This document shows positions 59,100 through 64,000 of a stretch of DNA of 64,000 nt, one piece after another. The stretch comes from Dichetophora obliterata (Eukaryota; Arthropoda; Insecta; Diptera; Sciomyzidae). The DNA is taken from positions 18,028,191 through 18,092,190 of the forward strand of contig OY986440.1 of assembly GCA_963920525.1 (NCBI GenBank), in the 5' to 3' direction. The notes below the pieces were generated by a model. The model ran no database searches, was not told the origin of the DNA, and saw only the letters and a list, made by a program, of their open reading frames with translations. A program made the translations under genes and the position numbers. Each line of letters starts with the position of its first letter. Positions within the stretch are counted from its first letter, which is position 1.

Positions 59100-62056
59100 T
59101 TAATTCTGATTACTGAGTGATTTATATAGGGTTTGCTTGAAAGAGGATTTGGACATAGAAGGTGAGTAGTATATAGAGATATTATTAAATTCTCTGCAAC
59201 AACGATTGATGGGTTCATTATTTGCATATGTAGTTTGGTGCTGATATTCAGTTAACAATCGAGTATGCCTAGTGCGCCTAATTGAATCGTTAAAGGAAAT
59301 CATATTAGAAATATATTCGCTGTGAATAGCACCATTAATTACATCAAATGTGAAGCATGAGCCCAATAACGATCTTCTTGTTGATAGTGGCATCAAATTT
59401 AAAAGGCTGAGTCTATGTTAATATGATGGAAGGCTACAATAATCATGGGGGTTGTACATATCTCTAAGCGCGTATAGTAAGAACTGCTTTTGAATAGACT
59501 CAATTCTTTCTCTATGGGAATCGAAAGATGGATTCCAAATTATGCATGCATATTCAAGTATTGGGCGCACTAATGAACGGTACAAGGATGTAGTGACCCA
59601 TATATTCTTGAATTCATTTGCACGTCTTTTTATAAAACCGAGCTGTTTGCTGGCCCTGGACACAATTTTATCATAGTGCAGATTAAAGCGCATTTTGCAA
59701 TCTAAGACAACTCCAAGATCCACTATATGGTTGACCCTTTTTAGTTCGATACTATTGAGGTGGTAGGTATGTAATGTTACGTTGTTTTTACGAGAAAAGC
59801 TAATAACATTGCATTTATTGACATTAAGATGTAGTTTATTTTGAAAACACCATTGCTCAAGAGACAACAATTTTGATTGCAAAAAATTTACATCTACATC
59901 TGATTGAATTGAATAGTACATTTTTAAATCATCTGCATACATAAGATGTGGGATATCGTTAAGAACTTCTGACAGATCGGATATGAATATGTTGAAAAGA
60001 AGAGGACCAAGATGACTACCTTGCGGAACTCCCGAGGAGACTGCAATTTTTTTCGATAGAACTCCCTGGAATTTAACAAACTGGGATCTGCCGTTTAAAT
60101 ATGATTTTAGCCAACTTAGTATGGACCCTGCAACACCAAATTTTTCTAACTTATATATAAGAATGTTGTGATCAACTCGATCAAAAACTTTACTGAAATC
60201 AGTATAAACAGCATCTATTTGGTGCCCTTTTTCCATTTTGACTAAAACATCTGATACCATAATCATGAGATTAGTGGTGGTAGATCGCCCTTTTCGGAAC
60301 CCGTGTTGCTGCTCATTTAGACATGGGTTAATGAAACTTGTTAGCTTTTCACAAATAAGTTTTTCAAAAAGTTTTGGAATGGCTGAGAAGATTGCTATAC
60401 CTCTATAATTTTCAACTGATATTTTATCACCATTCTTGTAAATTGGCGTAAGATGGGATGATTTCCAATATGAAGGAAATGTCCCACAAACCAGTGATTC
60501 GTTAAAGATTATGTGTAATGGCAATAGCAGTTGGTCTAAACATCGCACCAAAAAGCTTGTAGGTATCAAGTCTGGTCCTGGTCCCTTTAATATATCCAGT
60601 TCTTTTATTGCATTAGAAATCTCTTCCTGGGTTAAATATAAACTATCAACTATAATAGTTGAGCTAGGAGAAGTTTCAGATAAGGTGGTAGGAAGACAAA
60701 AGACCTCCTTAAAGTGATCGGCATACAAGTTGCTTATTTCAAGAGAATTGGACGAAGTGACATTACCTTTAAACATAGACGATGGATAGCCGCTAGATTT
60801 GCGCTTCATGTTAACAAAGTCAAAGAATTTTCTCGGCTCTTGGACAATTTTTTCTCCGATGATGTTCGTGTACAACTTGTACGCTTCTTCTGACTTGATA
60901 GAGAACTCTCTTGATAGCTCGTCATATCAGTGTTTTTGAGAAGTTTGTAGATTTTATTTCTTTGATTCCTCAAAAATCTGAGATTGTTGTCTAGCCATGG
61001 TTCTGTGAGTTTATTCTTTTTCTTTATTATTGGCACATAACTTTCGATAGCGGTAAAAATGTGCTGATAAAATATAGAGACAGCACTGTCTAAATCTAAA
61101 TTGAATAGAATATGATTCCAATTTAGAGAACTAAGATAACATTTTATTCTTTCATAATCGGCGTTGAGGTAATCGTACGCAATGGTGTTATTATAAGACT
61201 GGGTAAATTTGATGTCATTAGCAGAGAAAACAACTTTTAAGGCTGTATGATGAACAGTGTTGGTTAATAAATTTTCTGCTCCCATGCATGGACTAACCTT
61301 CACTTCTTCATACGAGTTAGTAAAAATTAGGTCCAACCATCTGCCATTCTGATTTTGTACAGAAGAGACTTGCTGTAAGTCACTGCCATAAAAGGTGCTA
61401 AGTAAGTTGAAGTTTATGGCATTAGAAAGATTTACAGGAAGAAGAAAGTTGTCGTTTTCGTCGGTGACAAAAGATATATTTGGGCGATTGAAGTCATCAA
61501 GAATAACAACTTTATCTTCCTCTTTTAGGGAGAAGGTAAAGGTGGTCAGTGTTTCACATAGCTCGTTGTATGTTGTTTCACTTGAGCCGGGAGGAATGTA
61601 AACGACACCTATGTACACATTGAGACTTTTACCTGAACAAACTCTAATAATTCGGTGATCGAACAGTTTATGGTTAGGTGTGTCTATTAGCTCACTTGAA
61701 AGGAAATTGTGAGATGCTACAAGGACACCACCTCCTCGAGAAAGACCTGTTGAGGAGTAGTCCCGATCCTTTCTGAAGACAGTCCAATTGCTATCAAGAA
61801 TTTCCTCATTATTGAAGGTTTCGTTTAGCCATGTCTCAGTGAATACTAGGACATTGAAGTGGCATGATTTAGCGTCAGCATAAAGTTTGTTTAATTTGCT
61901 TCTCATGCCGCCACAGTTATGGCAGAATATATTTAAGAAAGAAGAGTTAGGAACGATAATATTGCTGTTGCTCTTTACGAGATTTTTGAAGAAGAGAAAC
62001 ATGTTTAGCTCTGACATGAGCGCCATAGGTTTCCAGATCCACCTTGACTTGATCAA
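59100..62056 (-). pseudogene. Non-LTR ORF2: endonuclease and reverse transcriptase, frameshifted
   Basis: The first frame (62056-60806) is the endonuclease: FCHNCGGMRSKL, VFTETWL, GVVYIPPGS, DDFNRPN (GDFN expected) and VHHTAL (SDH expected), so two catalytic motifs look altered. After a frameshift near 60920 the reverse transcriptase (to 59418) has GPDLIPTSFL, GFRKGRST, TDFSKVFDRVDH, SSGVPQGSHLGPLLF and the catalytic YADD. A second frameshift near 59400 puts the last 98 residues (to 59100) in another frame. In active relatives the protein nicks target DNA and copies the element RNA at the nick. Confidence 0.88.
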
Positions 62057-63990
62057 CCGTTACACCGAGGTGCTCGTGAAAGCGGACAAATAAATTACGC
62101 AAGTCTTCAACACCGGTAGGAAGACCTTCTTGCTGAATTAATACTCTAAGATTAGTTTTGGTCTTGCCTTCAATGCATGTTGAATCAGGGGCTTTATACA
62201 TATAAGCGAGATACAGGCGAACATTGTTATAAACGTTGTTCTCCCTGAGGCGAGAAAGGGCATATCTGCTCTCAGTGGCTTCGCAAGAGTTTAGTGTCAA
62301 TTTCACTTTTGGAGGAAGTAGGGGGTCTAAAAATGACGTAGGACTACCAGGTTGATTGCAAAGCTCATTTGAAACAGAAGATGGTTTTGGTAAACCACTT
62401 CCGGTAGGTGGTGAAGGATTAAGAGTATGAGAATGGATAAAATTTGGATATTTCTCACAATTGGTTTCATTATTGTTAAGATTAAATGAAACCCGTTTAC
62501 GTGTTTGATGAGTTGGCGGTTTAGATGCTAGATTGCTTCCAGTAATCATCTTATTATAAGATGAAGCCGTATTCTGGTTAATTATGGGAGAAAATATGGG
62601 GAAAATGCTAGTTTTCAGATTCCAATTAGAATCTGAATTATGGTGGGACTTAGGTTGCACAAACTTGTTTGATGAATGAAGTTTGGATTCAAGAACAGGT
62701 AGGTTTACATTTCTTTTATATAGAGGATTCTTAGAATTAAGATTAGAATTAGAATAAGAGTTTAACTTAGATTTAGAGTTAGGACGGGAATTTATATACG
62801 GAAAAGAGTTAGAGCAAGAACTATAATTACTTTTAGATAATGGATTCTTGTTAATGTTAGGATTCCTTTCAGAAGATTCGATTCTTGAACTGCCAGAACT
62901 TAGTAAAGATTTTGATGTCTTAGACTTTTTCCCATTAACCATTCGCCGTGTCTCTCACCGCTGTTGTTCAAGAACATCCACGCATATTGACTTGGGATGT
63001 TTAGTTTGAAACTGCAGAATTTTTTTGCTTTGTTGGATATCTTTGAACAGTTTGTAATAGATATGCCAAATTTATTTCGAAAGTAAGTGCTCATCCAGGA
63101 TATAGTTGTTTTAACTGATGGGCCCTTAATGAACAGAGTGGTCTTGTCAATTTCATTGGAATCATGGAGTTTCTTTATTCTATTCTGCCATTGAGTTGAA
63201 GTCCATGACGTTCCAAACTTATGGATTAAGTTGGTACGAGGGGCTGCAATTGGTGGTGAGTCGCAAGGTGAAGTGGCGGAGGGAGATCCAGGTTGTGAGT
63301 TATTGGTATTTTTGTTTTGTTTTGGAGAAATTGTTGATGAACGAATAGAATGAGCTATTGTGGGTACTGTTGATGGTGGAGATCCGATTTGGGGTGGATT
63401 CATTGTAACATTTTGAGGAGTAGCAATCGGTGTTATATGTTCGGTAGTGTCATAGGCAGTTAAAGAATTCAGATTAGCTGGTAAAGTGGTGACCTGTGAC
63501 AAACGAATAGATGCTTCCATTATTTCCTCGAAAATAGAGGAAGAGTTATGATGAGAGGCTTGTGGATAACTTATTTCAGCTCTATTGGGTGCAGATCTTA
63601 TTTCATCCACTACATCTGCAAGCGTCACTCGAAACACTTCAAGGTCATCACTGATATCACTTATTTTTTGATGTAATATTTCCAGCATTGGATCTGATTG
63701 CGGAGGTGATGGTTGGGGTTTGCCTGACTGAAGTGCGATATCCACATCATAGCGCAAAGATGTTAGCATGCTCAGTATATTTTTGGCTGTATTATCGTTT
63801 TTTAAAACGTAGAGGCTTTTTTTACTTCTATATTAAGCTCGCTTATGGCCGTTTTCCAAATAAAATTTTTTTCGCTATCTTTGACTAAATCAGTTAGAAT
63901 TCTCAAGTTTTTAGAAACATTTGAGATATCCGAGTTATTTGCTTTGCAGATGGACTCTACCCTTGCAAGATCATCGGATACGTGAGTCAT
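61947..63990 (-). pseudogene. Non-LTR ORF1 (nucleic-acid-binding protein), frameshifted
   Basis: Three minus frames in order: 63990-63802 (helical, coiled-coil-like), 63769-62900 (Pro/Ser-rich linker, then a compact domain with KTTLFIKGPSVKTTISWM and YAWMFLNNSGERHGEWL) and 62942-61947 (Ser/Asn-rich linker, then a domain with VKLTLNSCEATESRYALSRL and LVQ/VEDLRNLF-type helices). Frameshifts lie near 63800 and in the 62900-62942 overlap. The end overlaps the ORF2 start by 110 bp, as is common in such elements. No CCHC knuckle was seen. Confidence 0.7.
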
Positions 63991-64000
63991 TATTTCGAAA

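Larger units (their letters stand above)
58691..64000 (-). mobile_element. Non-LTR retrotransposon, nearly full length, runs off the right edge
   Basis: In minus orientation: ORF1 (from beyond 64000 to 61947), ORF2 (62056-59100) and a 3' tail of AAAT-type tetramers, seen as ATTT repeats at 58691-58717. Two ORFs, APE-type endonuclease, reverse transcriptase without RNase H and a tetramer tail fit the CR1/L2/Jockey group. Several frameshifts make this copy inactive. The 5' end lies outside the window. Confidence 0.85.

Noticed and set aside
60511..62093. Plus-strand ORFs opposite the non-LTR element
   Set aside because: They are antisense shadows of ORF2 and ORF1.

Overview
This is an AT-rich, transposon-dense stretch of an insect nuclear genome, most likely a higher (cyclorrhaphan) fly. 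The evidence is short GT-AG introns of about 50-70 bp, an errantivirus-type LTR element, Helitrons with TCTA...CTAG ends, several P-superfamily (THAP) elements, a tandem repeat with a GTCT/GTCC microsatellite like the DINE-1/Helentron elements of flies, and fly-like kainate receptor exons. No tRNA, rRNA, CRISPR or prokaryotic feature was seen. The species cannot be fixed from the sequence.

Layout. 0-6 kb: the start of a Cys-rich ORF that runs off the left edge, a decayed five-exon gene with a SAM-like domain on the minus strand, a duplicated AT-rich repeat, and a decayed Lys/Ala-rich zinc-finger gene split by a 373-bp MITE. 6-12 kb: non-coding repeats, a hAT transposase relic, a three-copy DINE-like tandem repeat and a non-LTR endonuclease relic. 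12.1-17.1 kb: a very large, nearly perfect inverted repeat (arms about 1.74 kb) around a 1.5-kb centre holding a P-superfamily transposase relic. 17-29 kb: several MITEs, a GT-rich tract, an env-only errantivirus remnant with one LTR, and a tRNA-like repeat.

29.5-49.1 kb is the remains of one host locus on the plus strand, a kainate-type ionotropic glutamate receptor. Exon 1 is at 29.48 kb, exon 2 at 43.87 kb and the membrane-domain exons at 47.47-49.08 kb. The exons that should lie between exon 2 and the first membrane segment are missing, and the last exons carry stops and a deletion, so this copy is a pseudogene. Its 14-kb first intron holds a non-autonomous hAT, piggyBac fragments, a six-exon THAP/P-type transposase gene (the best-preserved coding unit here), a second P-type terminal exon, an RpS21 retropseudogene, and a 3.65-kb Helitron that contains a P-like MITE, a MITE inside that MITE, and a truncated non-LTR copy.

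49.8-54.4 kb is a 4.56-kb element with long inverted ends inserted in a minisatellite. Inside it sit a P-like MITE and a 1.45-kb internally deleted P-type element. The latter keeps its ends, its THAP DNA-binding exon and its C-terminal tail but has lost the catalytic core, which is the architecture of the KP repressor elements of Drosophila. 58.7-64 kb is a nearly full non-LTR retrotransposon on the minus strand, running off the right edge.

The most notable theme is the concentration of six P-superfamily sequences at different stages: full gene, terminal-exon relics, CATG-ended MITEs and a KP-like deletion derivative. The genes do not form an operon or pathway; apart from the receptor exons and the RpS21 copy, nearly everything recognisable is mobile DNA.
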